The position numbers were made by a program, and so were the translations under genes. A DNA stretch of 10,854 nt, taken from Acidobacteriaceae bacterium. Lineage in GTDB: Bacteria; Acidobacteriota; Terriglobia; Terriglobales; Acidobacteriaceae. Where the stretch lies: the NCBI GenBank assembly GCA_003162255.1, contig PMMJ01000004.1, positions 1 to 10,854 of the forward strand, read 5' to 3'. The notes under the pieces were generated by a model that was given only the letters and a program-made list of their open reading frames with translations, made no database searches and was not told the DNA's origin. Of this stretch, positions 1 to 7,140 are shown piece by piece (within the stretch, counting starts at the first letter, position 1; every line of letters starts with the position of its first letter).

Positions 1-540
1 GGATTCTTTTTCAGGGCCGGCCCGGAAGGGAAAAAAGGGTTGATGGCCGCTGCCCTCCTGTCGTCATTTCCTCCCCTTGACGGGAACATCGGTTTTTGGG
101 ATGCCAGCTTTCAGCAGTTTCCAATTGCGTTGACACTCGGCAAGACCCTGAAGAAGGGCCAGCACTATCGCTTTCGAATTGAATCATACGGCGATCGCCA
201 CTCCTTCTCGGTGTTGGAACCGGTGAGTGGCAAAGTCTTGGTTGAGCCGCTTAGTTACAGGGTGGACACTATCGAACCGGACGGAATCTTCGGAATCCAT
301 CTGAAAGACGGCAAAGCGCGCATCACCCGATTTGCGTTTGCTCCATCGCAAATTACCCGGCAGATTAGACCTCTCAAGGTGAAGCCAGAAGATTTCCTCC
401 AGGAAGCCTTTACCTCGCGGCAAGTGACTCGTAAGCTTGGGCAGCGTGCCCCGGCAGCCGCGAAGAAAGTGATTGGGCGCGACACGGCTGTACAGTTTGA
501 CTATCTGAAGGAGCAAGAAAAAATGTGGAGCGCGAAATGA
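1..540 (+). CDS. C-terminal part of a LamG/DUF1080-like beta-sandwich protein (5'-truncated)
   Basis: The frame is open from the first base of the window to a TGA at 538-540, giving 179 visible residues. The visible start GFFFRAGPEG resembles the central strand (SGIFFR-type) of concanavalin/LamG-like domains such as the DUF1080 family. The stretch HYRFRIESYGDRHSFSV, followed about 30 residues later by GIFGIHLKDGKARITRFAF, matches the usual order in that fold: an R-I strand, a glycine turn, then a final strand. Because the fold is already under way at base 1, the gene very likely begins outside the window; the TTG at 40 and ATG at 43 are poor starts inside the domain. Such domains usually bind or act on carbohydrates in secreted proteins, but the catalytic part, if any, is not visible. 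The last ~55 residues are charged and form no domain I recognise. Family assignment is moderate; exact function unknown. Confidence 0.6.
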   Translation, partial: GFFFRAGPEGKKGLMAAALLSSFPPLDGNIGFWDASFQQFPIALTLGKTLKKGQHYRFRIESYGDRHSFSVLEPVSGKVLVEPLSYRVDTIEPDGIFGIHLKDGKARITRFAFAPSQITRQIRPLKVKPEDFLQEAFTSRQVTRKLGQRAPAAAKKVIGRDTAVQFDYLKEQEKMWSAK

Positions 541-644
541 AACCGTAAAGTTTCGAAAGAGTGATACCACTAATTTAGTTGCACATATCAATGTTGCGCT
601 TAAGGAACGTCTTTTATTTGCAGAACCAACCTCTGCTTCAGTTC

Positions 645-1075
645 TTCCAGTACGCGCACCACCCGCACGTGGCATCGTGGTCGCGGTCTTAGCCAGCTCG
701 GATTTCCCCATCCCTTTGGGGGTTCGCTTTCAGAGGAATGGCGAAACCGAGGTCTCCTGCGCCCTGGCTCTGCTCCAGGATCTGGTCGGGCAGTTGGGCC
801 GCCGCTTCCTGGAGGTGTTGGTGGGGGACGCTTTGTATCCTGCAAGCCCCCTTCGTCCCGGAAGTGGAACGTCTGGGTCTGGTTTGGGCCTTCACCTTGA
901 AAGAGCACTAGCCCGAGTTATTACGCGAAGCGGGGCGTTGCACGCAGGCATCTCCCACCGGAGTTCACGAGGAGCCGGGCCGGGAGATTCGATACTGGCA
1001 CTTGCCGGAGGTCGATTGACCGGTCGCCGATCGCCAGGTGCGGCTTGTCAGACGGTGCGAATCGAACCAGCCCGA
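645..1075 (+). pseudogene. Decayed IS4-type DDE transposase fragment
   Basis: Read across frames, this stretch gives a recognisable transposase core. One frame yields SDFPIPLGVRFQRNGETEV and then LLQDLVGQLGRRFLEVLVG-DALY, where the Asp of DALY (GAC 827-829) is the likely second catalytic acid. An extra base near 839 shifts the frame, after which LQAPFVPEVERLGL and then VWAFTLKEH-stop-PELLREAG follow (the family usually reads KENQPELL here; TAG at 909-911). A second stop (TGA 1017-1019) stands where Trp is expected in LPEVD-W-PVADRQVRLV. Another one-base shift near 1050 restores the first frame (TVRIEPARKIN). Neither the N-terminal region nor the catalytic Glu region is visible, so the copy is both truncated and inactivated. 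The 145-residue open frame at 677-1114 is an accident of these shifts, not a gene. Assignment to the IS4 superfamily is from memory of such proteins; the start boundary is approximate. Confidence 0.75.
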
Positions 1076-1226
1076 AAAATTAATCGTGCTCTCCCGTTTT
1101 CAAATGATTTCTGACATCCCTCGACCATTCCGACTTACCCCAGCTTTCTTGTCTGCCACATCTGATGTCAAATCAGCGCCCTACCTGATGGGCACATGGC
1201 GCGCTTTACGGAATCGCTGCGGTTTA

Positions 1227-1248
1227 CAAAGAAAGTTGCAAAGAAAGT
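1227..1248 (+). repeat. Tandem 10-bp repeat CAAAGAAAGT, 12-bp period
   Basis: Two identical copies of CAAAGAAAGT lie at 1227-1236 and 1239-1248, two bases apart, so they fall on nearly the same helix face with a period of 12. The second copy ends two bases before the TTGACA at 1251. The position directly upstream of a -35 element suggests an activator-type direct-repeat operator for the receptor gene. The repeat itself is seen directly; the regulatory role is inferred from position only, and AT-rich chance repetition is possible. Confidence 0.4.
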
Positions 1249-1250
1249 GC

Positions 1251-1280
1251 TTGACAAAAAGGACTCATTGGTCTTAGCCT
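1251..1280 (+). promoter_or_regulatory. Candidate sigma70-type promoter for the TonB receptor gene
   Basis: A perfect -35 hexamer TTGACA lies at 1251-1256. With an 18-bp spacer, TAGCCT at 1275-1280 keeps the three most conserved -10 positions (T1, A2, T6). The -10 is otherwise weak, which would fit a promoter helped by an activator bound at the adjacent tandem repeat. Transcription would start near 1287, leaving a leader of about 390 nt before the ATG at 1680. Confidence 0.35.
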
Positions 1281-1666
1281 GTGCTGTCAATGAACATTAT
1301 GAACATAAAAACTGTATGAATCGATAAGTCAAGTCTCGATGTCCTGAGGCTCGCCAGTGGCCGCCGTCGACGAGGCGGTGGAGAGCTTTTGATGGTGTCC
1401 CCCGTCGGCTTTCGAAAAACGGGCATGGCTGATTCGATCAGTATTTTGGAGTGAGTCGGTCTGGAAAAAGGGAAATATGACCAATACGGCAACAGAACTA
1501 TGTTTCCCGCGGCTCTGGGTTAAAGAATCAGGAGGTACTCGTAAGAAGGTGTTCTCTTGCGAGTGAGCCGGAGCTATGAGCTACCTACTAACCGCTCCAC
1601 CGATTCCGCTGCCTTTAGGGAATGCGACAAAACGTCAGATTTAAGATCGAGTTAACCGGGGTTATC

Positions 1667-1673
1667 GGGAGAG
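1667..1673 (+). promoter_or_regulatory. Ribosome binding site of the receptor gene
   Basis: GGGAGAG lies six bases before the ATG at 1680. It supports that start, which also places a positively charged signal-peptide n-region (MKKKN) at the very beginning of the protein. Confidence 0.6.
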
Positions 1674-1679
1674 AATTGT

Positions 1680-4600
1680 ATGAAAAAAAAGAATGATGTC
1701 CTTGCAAGTTTGAGCCGTGTTATGAGACCGCTGATGATTCCCCTGCTGGCGCTACTGATCCTGGCCCACCCCGATGCGTCGGCGCAAACCGGCAACTCGA
1801 CTTTGGTCGGAACGGTTAGGGATATATCGGGTGCTGCGGTTCCTGGCGCAAAGGTAACAGTCGTAAACCAAGCCACAGGTGTCGTCAAGACTGTCGACTC
1901 CAGCGCGATTGGTGGATACGAATTTCCTTTTCTGGCGGACGGTGTCTATACGATAAGTGTCGAATTCGTCGGCTTTGACAAGGCGGAGGTTCGGAACGTG
2001 AAGTTGGATATCCGGGATGTGGGACGTATCGACTTCAGCATAAAACCCGCCAAGGTTGCACAGGCAGTGACGGTGACTGATGCCGCTCCTTTGCTGACGA
2101 CGGATAATGCCGACGTTGGGAGTTTGTTCAAAGTGGACGATGCGCAGGAACTCCCCATTGGGCGCGATTTTGCATCCCTTCAACTGCTCACCCCAGGGGT
2201 TACTCATGGGTATAATGCTGGACAGAGCTGGGGCGTACAACTTTCTCCCGGATTTGTGTCGGGGGGAGGAGACCTCAATTCAACCGACTTCTCGATTGAT
2301 GGAGCTGACAACAATCGCGCTTTCACCATGCACAATGCGGCCTCCCCATCAATGGATATGATTGCGGAGGTTAAAATAGACACCGGAGGTCTATCCGCCG
2401 AGTACGGGCGCGGTAGTGGAGCGGTGGACGTCTCCCTGAAGAGCGGCACGAATCGATTCCACGGAACGCTCTTCGACTATCTGCAGAACAACGCCCTCAA
2501 TGCCCGTTATTACCTTGCGACTCAAAAACCGGACCCCCTCCACGTGAATCAATATGGCGCCAGCATTGGCGGACCGATTATCAAGAACAAGTTGTTTTTC
2601 ATGTTTGCCTGGACTGCCACGAAGGATAGATCTTCGTCTACTGCCCAATCATATCTGCTGCCGACGGCTGACGAATGGGCAGGACATATGTCGGTGCCAG
2701 TGGTGGACCCGCTAACCGGCCTGCCGTTTCCGGGTACGGACGGGTATACCATTCCCACTGACCGTATTTCAACATTTGCAACCGCGATCAAGAGTTGTTG
2801 CTTTGCTGCGACCAATAGCAGTGGCTTTTGGACAGGTTCCATCACGAACACCACCGACCGTAGCAACTTCGACTTCAAGGCAGACTACATAATCAGGCCG
2901 GCCGATTCGATAGCTGTTAGCTGGGGTCGCCAATCCTCCACCTTCCTCCTGGGCGAGCCTCCAACGATGTCGGCGGATAACGATGCTTTCAGGGGGAATA
3001 GACTCTCTGCCCATTGGACACATACCTTCAGCCCGCGCTTCTTCAATAGTTTGGTGGTTGCCGGCCACAAAGATTGGACAGATGGCGACCAACAGGCCGC
3101 CTCCGATAGTCGAAAAAACTTCATCTCGAATGTGGGTTTGCAATTGCCCACGTACATTCCTGGCTTACCCAATGTTTATATTCCCAGTTACGACAGCCGT
3201 TTTGGAGGGTGGTTTGGCCCTCTAGGATCGACAGACGCGACCTATCAGATTACCGAGGGCGCCAATCTAATTAGAGGAAAGCACGCCTTGAGCTTTGGCG
3301 GAGAATATCGCCGAATGCACCAGAACCCGCAGTTTGACTATTACACACGCGGCATATTTGGCTTCTACGGTGGGTTCACGGGTTCGGATTTTGGCGACTT
3401 CTTGCTAGGTATCCCATCGCTCGTTTACTACGCCCCCCCTGTAGGGAAAGTACATACGAGCTATTACCAGGCCAGCGGTTACTTTCAGGATAATTGGAGG
3501 GTAACTCCATCGCTGACGCTTAACCTTGGTCTGCGGTATGAGTTTACATCGTGGCCGGTTGAAAAGGACAACGTACTTGCCAGCATTATTCCGGCAACGG
3601 GACAAGTGGCCCTTGCATCCGACTCAAGTGGAAATATAACCAGCCGCATTGATCCCATTGCATATGCCTCAGCCAAACCGGGGACTTTCGTCTCGTCCGC
3701 GTCTGCTGGCCTGCCGCGGAGGAGCTTAATCTATCCGGACAAGAGAGATTGGTCGCCGCGAATAGGCTTTGCCTATCAGCCTAGCTTTCTACGGTCGTTG
3801 ACCGTGCGTGGAAGCTACGGAATATCCTATAACGCAGATCCTGAGTTAGGGTTCACGATGTCCTATATGTTTACGGTGCCTCCATTCACTGCCACACGAA
3901 GTTTCAACAATTCCGACCCCACGTTAAGTGTGTTGGATCCATTACGCGATTACGAGTCCCCAACACCGCCTGACAGGATCCCCGGAGATTACTTTGATCC
4001 GCATATGAGACAGGCCTACTACCAAAATTGGGGCCTGAATGTCCAAAAGGCCATCCCTGGACAGATGGTTCTCGACGTTGGGTACCAGGGGTCACGGGGC
4101 GTCCATATTACAATGTTGCGATATAACTACAATCAGTCGCTTACGCTTCCGGACACTTCCGATAGGTACCCGGGCTTTACCACCATCGCTGGCTTCACGT
4201 CCGATGGGAACTCTCGGTACGATGCGCTGCAGGTTAAACTCAGAAAAGACACCTCTCACGGCTTGAGTTTCACATCTATGTACACTTGGGCTAACGCCAT
4301 GGATGATGGATCCGCGGAGGACCAAGGACAATTCTTTATCTATGATCCAAAGTTGGATTGGGGAAAATCGGTTTTTTCTCATCGGCATGTCTTCTCCACT
4401 GAATTTATCTATCAGTTGCCGTTCGGGAAGGGTAAAGCATGGGGGAACAATATTAACCCAGTACTGGACGGGGTGTTGGGCGGCTGGCAACTGAGCAGCG
4501 TCCTATACGCAGCCTCGGGCGACTTTCTTTCGGTTACGTCTGAAGGTGCCCTGGCGGAGGTGGGCACGCAAGTGTGGCCGCGGGCGGATCGCGTGGCTAG

Positions 4601-4925
4601 CCCCAACCTTAGCAACCGGAGTACGGCAGAATGGTTTAATACTGCTGCGTTTCAAGCACCACCTGTAGGCAGCCACAGAGGCGGGCTCTCAGCACGAGGG
4701 TGTGTGGAGGGTCCCGGCAGCTTCACTCCGGACGTCGCAATCTCCAAGAACTTCGGTGTTTGGAAAGAAGGTTGGCGCTTGCAATTCCGTGCGGAGATGT
4801 ACAATGCGATCAACCACGTGAATTGGGGAGACCCAGCTACTCTTCTAGAGGGCACGGACTTCGGACAGATCCATACATTCGGTAATCCACGAACTATGCA
4901 ACTCGGTCTGAAATTCGCGTTCTAG
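1680..4925 (+). CDS. Oar-like TonB-dependent outer-membrane receptor with carboxypeptidase-regulatory-like domain
   Basis: This 1081-residue protein should sit in the outer membrane and take up or bind a ligand, probably with energy from TonB-ExbBD. Residues 1-35 form a signal peptide (MKKKN, a hydrophobic core LLALLIL, likely cleavage after DASA35). Residues 39-123 are a carboxypeptidase-regulatory-like Ig-type domain (LVGTVRDISGAAVPGAKVTV; GGYEFPFLADGVYTI). The plug follows at about 127-250, with ELPIGRDF, the FSIDGADNN signature (D207-N212) and AEYGRGSGAVDVSLKSGTN (E241 onward). The remainder is an aromatic-rich beta-barrel with recurring strand motifs such as GYFQDNWRVTPSLTLNLGLRYE, shortened here to its core NWRVTPSLTLNLGLRYE. 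The protein ends LGLKFAF, with the C-terminal Phe typical of outer-membrane proteins. Length and order match Oar-type receptors of Acidobacteriota. I see no clear TonB box and no adjacent anti-sigma gene. A vicinal Cys pair (C373-C374) lies in a predicted barrel loop. The substrate cannot be told from sequence; carbohydrate or peptide ligands are typical guesses. Confidence 0.93.
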   Translation: MKKKNDVLASLSRVMRPLMIPLLALLILAHPDASAQTGNSTLVGTVRDISGAAVPGAKVTVVNQATGVVKTVDSSAIGGYEFPFLADGVYTISVEFVGFDKAEVRNVKLDIRDVGRIDFSIKPAKVAQAVTVTDAAPLLTTDNADVGSLFKVDDAQELPIGRDFASLQLLTPGVTHGYNAGQSWGVQLSPGFVSGGGDLNSTDFSIDGADNNRAFTMHNAASPSMDMIAEVKIDTGGLSAEYGRGSGAVDVSLKSGTNRFHGTLFDYLQNNALNARYYLATQKPDPLHVNQYGASIGGPIIKNKLFFMFAWTATKDRSSSTAQSYLLPTADEWAGHMSVPVVDPLTGLPFPGTDGYTIPTDRISTFATAIKSCCFAATNSSGFWTGSITNTTDRSNFDFKADYIIRPADSIAVSWGRQSSTFLLGEPPTMSADNDAFRGNRLSAHWTHTFSPRFFNSLVVAGHKDWTDGDQQAASDSRKNFISNVGLQLPTYIPGLPNVYIPSYDSRFGGWFGPLGSTDATYQITEGANLIRGKHALSFGGEYRRMHQNPQFDYYTRGIFGFYGGFTGSDFGDFLLGIPSLVYYAPPVGKVHTSYYQASGYFQDNWRVTPSLTLNLGLRYEFTSWPVEKDNVLASIIPATGQVALASDSSGNITSRIDPIAYASAKPGTFVSSASAGLPRRSLIYPDKRDWSPRIGFAYQPSFLRSLTVRGSYGISYNADPELGFTMSYMFTVPPFTATRSFNNSDPTLSVLDPLRDYESPTPPDRIPGDYFDPHMRQAYYQNWGLNVQKAIPGQMVLDVGYQGSRGVHITMLRYNYNQSLTLPDTSDRYPGFTTIAGFTSDGNSRYDALQVKLRKDTSHGLSFTSMYTWANAMDDGSAEDQGQFFIYDPKLDWGKSVFSHRHVFSTEFIYQLPFGKGKAWGNNINPVLDGVLGGWQLSSVLYAASGDFLSVTSEGALAEVGTQVWPRADRVASPNLSNRSTAEWFNTAAFQAPPVGSHRGGLSARGCVEGPGSFTPDVAISKNFGVWKEGWRLQFRAEMYNAINHVNWGDPATLLEGTDFGQIHTFGNPRTMQLGLKFAF

Positions 4926-4954
4926 CGCTAGTATGGGGCCAGGCTCATCTCTTG

Positions 4955-5098
4955 CAGTGTAGGTTTGCCGAGAGGATTGAGAGCCGGCCCCTGACCAGCT
5001 TTGCAGCGACGGCTGGTGAAGACGGGTGGACGGCTCGTGAATCATTCCCGCTGCTACTGGCTGATGCTGGCGAAAAATATCTGAACCGGACGCTGCCA
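4955..5098 (+). pseudogene. C-terminal remnant of an IS1380-like transposase
   Basis: Two one-base shifts must be undone to read it. From 4955 the frame gives FAERIESRPLTS up to 4999. T5000 is an extra base. From 5001 the frame gives LQRRLVKTGGRLVNHSRCYW and then LML, and near 5070 one base is missing before EKYLNRTL and a stop at 5099-5101. The order L-x-x-RLVKxGG-x-L-V-x-H-xR-x-YW-x-x-LAE-x-x-LxR is what I know from the C-terminal end of IS1380-family transposases (typically LxxRLVKTGGRLVKHARYYW). No catalytic residues remain. The remnant may extend to about 5140, where a frame reads RRRIFEAF, but that part is too short to support. It starts 29 bases after the receptor stop codon. Family assignment is from memory and moderate. 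Confidence 0.6.
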
Positions 5099-5101
5099 TA
5101 A

Positions 5102-5466
5102 ATTCCCCAGGTTTTTCGGCGAAGGATTTTCGAGGCATTCAAGTTTTCAACACCAGACGGGAGGAGGAGCGGTCATCGAGCCTAATGGGCGCTTTGGCCG
5201 ATAAACCCCAGCGAGAAGGGCGGTCGAGCATCGATCTTTCTCAACGCGTCACGCACAAGCGAGCGCGACCGTGTCCCCATTTTGTTTGACCGTGTTTCTC
5301 CGCAGCGGGAGCAAGGCTCCCGCGTTTGAGGCTTCTTGCACCACTCCATCTCTGTAGAAGCTCCCTGCTGAGTCAGTTCCACTCGGTGCTCGAACGCCGA
5401 ACGAGTTCTCGGTGACTGACCACTGTCGACCTGATAGTAGTAGGCGGTTTCCAACTAGAGCTTGCC
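5102..5466. other. Non-coding gap upstream of the CoA-transferase gene
   Basis: This stretch holds no coding frame I can defend. It contains a strong short hairpin (5305-5323) and a repeated CTCGGTG (5382-5388 and 5408-5414). The base before the CoA-transferase start has only a weak AGAG (5457-5460) as ribosome binding site. I could not find a convincing -35/-10 pair, although a promoter for the downstream trio would be expected here. Confidence 0.5.
5305..5323. other. Perfect 8-bp GC-rich hairpin
   Basis: GCGGGAGC (5305-5312) and GCTCCCGC (5316-5323) pair perfectly around a 3-base loop. No run of T follows on either strand, so it is not a textbook intrinsic terminator. It could still end readthrough from the receptor gene or be part of the mobile-element debris. 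Confidence 0.4.
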
Positions 5467-7023
5467 ATGAACAAAGTCAAAATCTTATCGGCTAAAGAGG
5501 CGGTAGCCCAGATTCCCGATGGTGCGAATGTTGCCATTTCCGGCTTTGTCGGCGCAGCTCATCCCGAAGAGTTGACGCGAGCTCTCCAAGATAGCTTTCA
5601 GCAATGTGGACAGCCCCGCAATCTAACCCTGGTCTATGCCGCCGGGCAGGGTGACGGTGATACGCGAGGGTTGAATCATCTGGCGTCGGAAGGAATGTTA
5701 AGGCGGGTAATCGGTGGTCACTGGAATCTAGCCCCGAAGCTTGGCAGACTAGCGCTGGAAAACAGAATTGAGGCTTACAATTTCCCCCAAGGGGTGATTA
5801 GCCGTCTGTTCCGTGAGATTGCCGCAGGAAATCCAGGGGTCATCACGCACATCGGGTTGGGAACCGTTCCAGACCCGCGCCAAGGAGGCGGGAAGCTCAA
5901 CAGCCGCACAACCGCGGACCTGGTGGAACTGATCGAACTGGGGGGCAAAGAATGGCTATGGTATAAGGCTTTTCCGATTCACATCGGGTTCTTGCGAGGG
6001 ACCGCCAGCGACTCCTTTGGCAACATATCGTTTGAGGACGAAGCAACAATAGGAGAGGTTCTTTCGATCGCACAGGCCGCCAGGAACTCAGGAGGCAAGA
6101 CGTTCGTGCAGGTGAACCGGTTAGTGGAGGATTTCTCCCGCGACCCCAAGAGTATCGTTGTTCCGGGAATCTTCGTGGACGGCGTGGTGCTCGGACACAA
6201 AGAGAACCATGCACAGACATTCGGCGAGCAGTTGAATCCGTCCTACATCACCTCAAACGACATTGCGGGGCTCTATCTTCCACCTCTCGAGGATGGTCCC
6301 CGACGGTACATCTCCGCACGTGCCCTTCGCGAATGCAAAAGAGGAGACGTGATTAACTTGGGGATTGGGATACCGGAAGGCGTGGCAGCTCTGGCCATGG
6401 AAAAGAATCGGCTGGACCAATTCACTCTAACGATTGAGGCCGGTCCGATTGGCGGTGTACCTGCTGGCGGGCTGAGCTTTGGAGCTTCCACTTATCCGTT
6501 GGCCACCATTGATCAGCCGTCCATGTTTGATTTTTATGATGGTGGTGGTCTGGATATTGCCATTCTTGGAATGGCTGAGTGCGATGCGGAGGGGAACGTG
6601 AACGTCAGCAAGTTCGGAGGGCGGATCGCTGGAATTGGCGGCTTTATTGACATCTCCCAGACGGCGAAGCAGGTCGTGTTTACCGGGACTTTTACGGCCG
6701 ATGGGCTGAGAACATCTTTTGCGGACGGCAGACTGAGCATCGTAACTGAAGGTAAGAGCAGAAAGTTTGTAAGAACGGTGGAACACTTAACGTTCAGTGC
6801 CGCTCAGGCCCGGCTTAGGGGCAAGACGCCTCTTTACGTTACCGAGCGGGCAGTATTTCGGTTGGTCGATTCCGGGCTTGAGCTGACCGAGGTCGCACCC
6901 GGAATTAACGTGGAGCGAGACATCTTGGCCCTCATGGATTTCAGGCCTGCCATCGCCGAGCCCATGAAGATCATGCCCGTGGATTTGTTTCTCGGTAGTA
7001 GCGCGGCCAATTGCAGTGGCTGA
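5467..7023 (+). CDS. Acyl-CoA:carboxylate CoA-transferase, YdiF/propionate CoA-transferase type
   Basis: This 518-residue cytoplasmic enzyme moves CoA between an acyl-CoA and a free short-chain carboxylic acid (family I CoA-transferase, EC 2.8.3.-). Length and order match single-chain YdiF/Pct enzymes, in which both halves are fused. The N-terminal half begins with VKILSAKEAVAQIPDGA and the CoA-site motif SGFVGAAHPEEL (about residues 24-35). The C-terminal half has INLGIGIPEGVA (GIGIP at 299-303) and the catalytic glutamate in TIEAGPIGG (E324, codon 6436-6438), which forms the glutamyl-CoA thioester in this family; E. coli YdiF has it near residue 333. All expected motifs are present, so the enzyme is probably active. 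The ATG at 5467 fits the family's N-terminus although its ribosome binding site is weak. It is the first of three genes in the same direction. The natural acid (acetate, propionate, lactate, a 3-oxoacid) cannot be read from the sequence. Confidence 0.92.
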   Translation: MNKVKILSAKEAVAQIPDGANVAISGFVGAAHPEELTRALQDSFQQCGQPRNLTLVYAAGQGDGDTRGLNHLASEGMLRRVIGGHWNLAPKLGRLALENRIEAYNFPQGVISRLFREIAAGNPGVITHIGLGTVPDPRQGGGKLNSRTTADLVELIELGGKEWLWYKAFPIHIGFLRGTASDSFGNISFEDEATIGEVLSIAQAARNSGGKTFVQVNRLVEDFSRDPKSIVVPGIFVDGVVLGHKENHAQTFGEQLNPSYITSNDIAGLYLPPLEDGPRRYISARALRECKRGDVINLGIGIPEGVAALAMEKNRLDQFTLTIEAGPIGGVPAGGLSFGASTYPLATIDQPSMFDFYDGGGLDIAILGMAECDAEGNVNVSKFGGRIAGIGGFIDISQTAKQVVFTGTFTADGLRTSFADGRLSIVTEGKSRKFVRTVEHLTFSAAQARLRGKTPLYVTERAVFRLVDSGLELTEVAPGINVERDILALMDFRPAIAEPMKIMPVDLFLGSSAANCSG

Positions 7024-7080
7024 ACGTGCATGCTCTTCTGAGATCACCAAGCTTTGTGGCCGGTATCTGTGATGGTAGGA

Positions 7081-7094
7081 CGCGCTCCGGCGCG
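7081..7094 (+). other. Hairpin with UNCG-type tetraloop between CoA-transferase and SDR genes
   Basis: CGCGC (7081-7085) pairs with GCGCG (7090-7094) around TCCG, giving C(UCCG)G in RNA, a member of the unusually stable cUNCGg tetraloop class. No T-run follows, so it is unlikely to terminate fully. It could protect mRNA ends or tune expression of the downstream genes. Confidence 0.4.
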
Positions 7095-7128
7095 CGGCAC
7101 AGATAGCTGACAAGAAATAACACTTTCT

Positions 7129-7134
7129 GGAGGG
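7129..7134 (+). promoter_or_regulatory. Strong ribosome binding site of the SDR gene
   Basis: GGAGGG lies six bases before the ATG at 7141. It is far stronger than the site in front of the CoA-transferase gene and fixes this start. Confidence 0.75.
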
Positions 7135-7140
7135 ACCGAG

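Larger units (their letters stand above)
1076..1679. other. Non-coding upstream region and long leader of the receptor gene
   Basis: No coding frame here has convincing composition or a recognisable motif. The left part (1076-1220) follows the transposase debris and holds an imperfect inverted repeat (arms at 1105-1118 and 1164-1175). The middle holds a tandem repeat and a TTGACA-type promoter candidate (1227-1280). If that promoter is real, the receptor mRNA carries a leader of roughly 390 nt. Within it are a short direct repeat TGAACAT (1291-1297 and 1300-1306) and a GC-rich CCGCC/GGCGG hairpin around 1353-1373. I recognise no known riboswitch. Confidence 0.6.

Noticed and set aside
538..555. 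GAAAC/GTTTC hairpin at the end of the first gene as a terminator
   Set aside because: Only five AT-rich pairs with a six-base loop and no T-run; too weak.
184..711. 175-residue open frame on the - strand
   Set aside because: It runs opposite the LamG-like coding region and into the transposase remnant, with no domain-like composition.
909..1019. In-frame TAG and TGA read as recoded codons (pyrrolysine/selenocysteine)
   Set aside because: They occur together with frameshifts and truncation in a transposase; ordinary decay explains them and no recoding signal is seen.
1040..1075. GGTTCGATTCGCACC on the - strand looked like a tRNA T-arm
   Set aside because: No acceptor stem, anticodon arm or D-arm can be built around it; it lies in the transposase remnant.
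677..1114. 145-residue open frame on the + strand as an intact hypothetical gene
   Set aside because: It is a chimera of frames in a decayed transposase; true family sequence switches to another frame at about 839 and back near 1050.
5182..5454. 90-residue open frame on the - strand with a CSRCG motif
   Set aside because: A single CxxC pair, no ribosome binding site and no family resemblance; I cannot support it as a gene.
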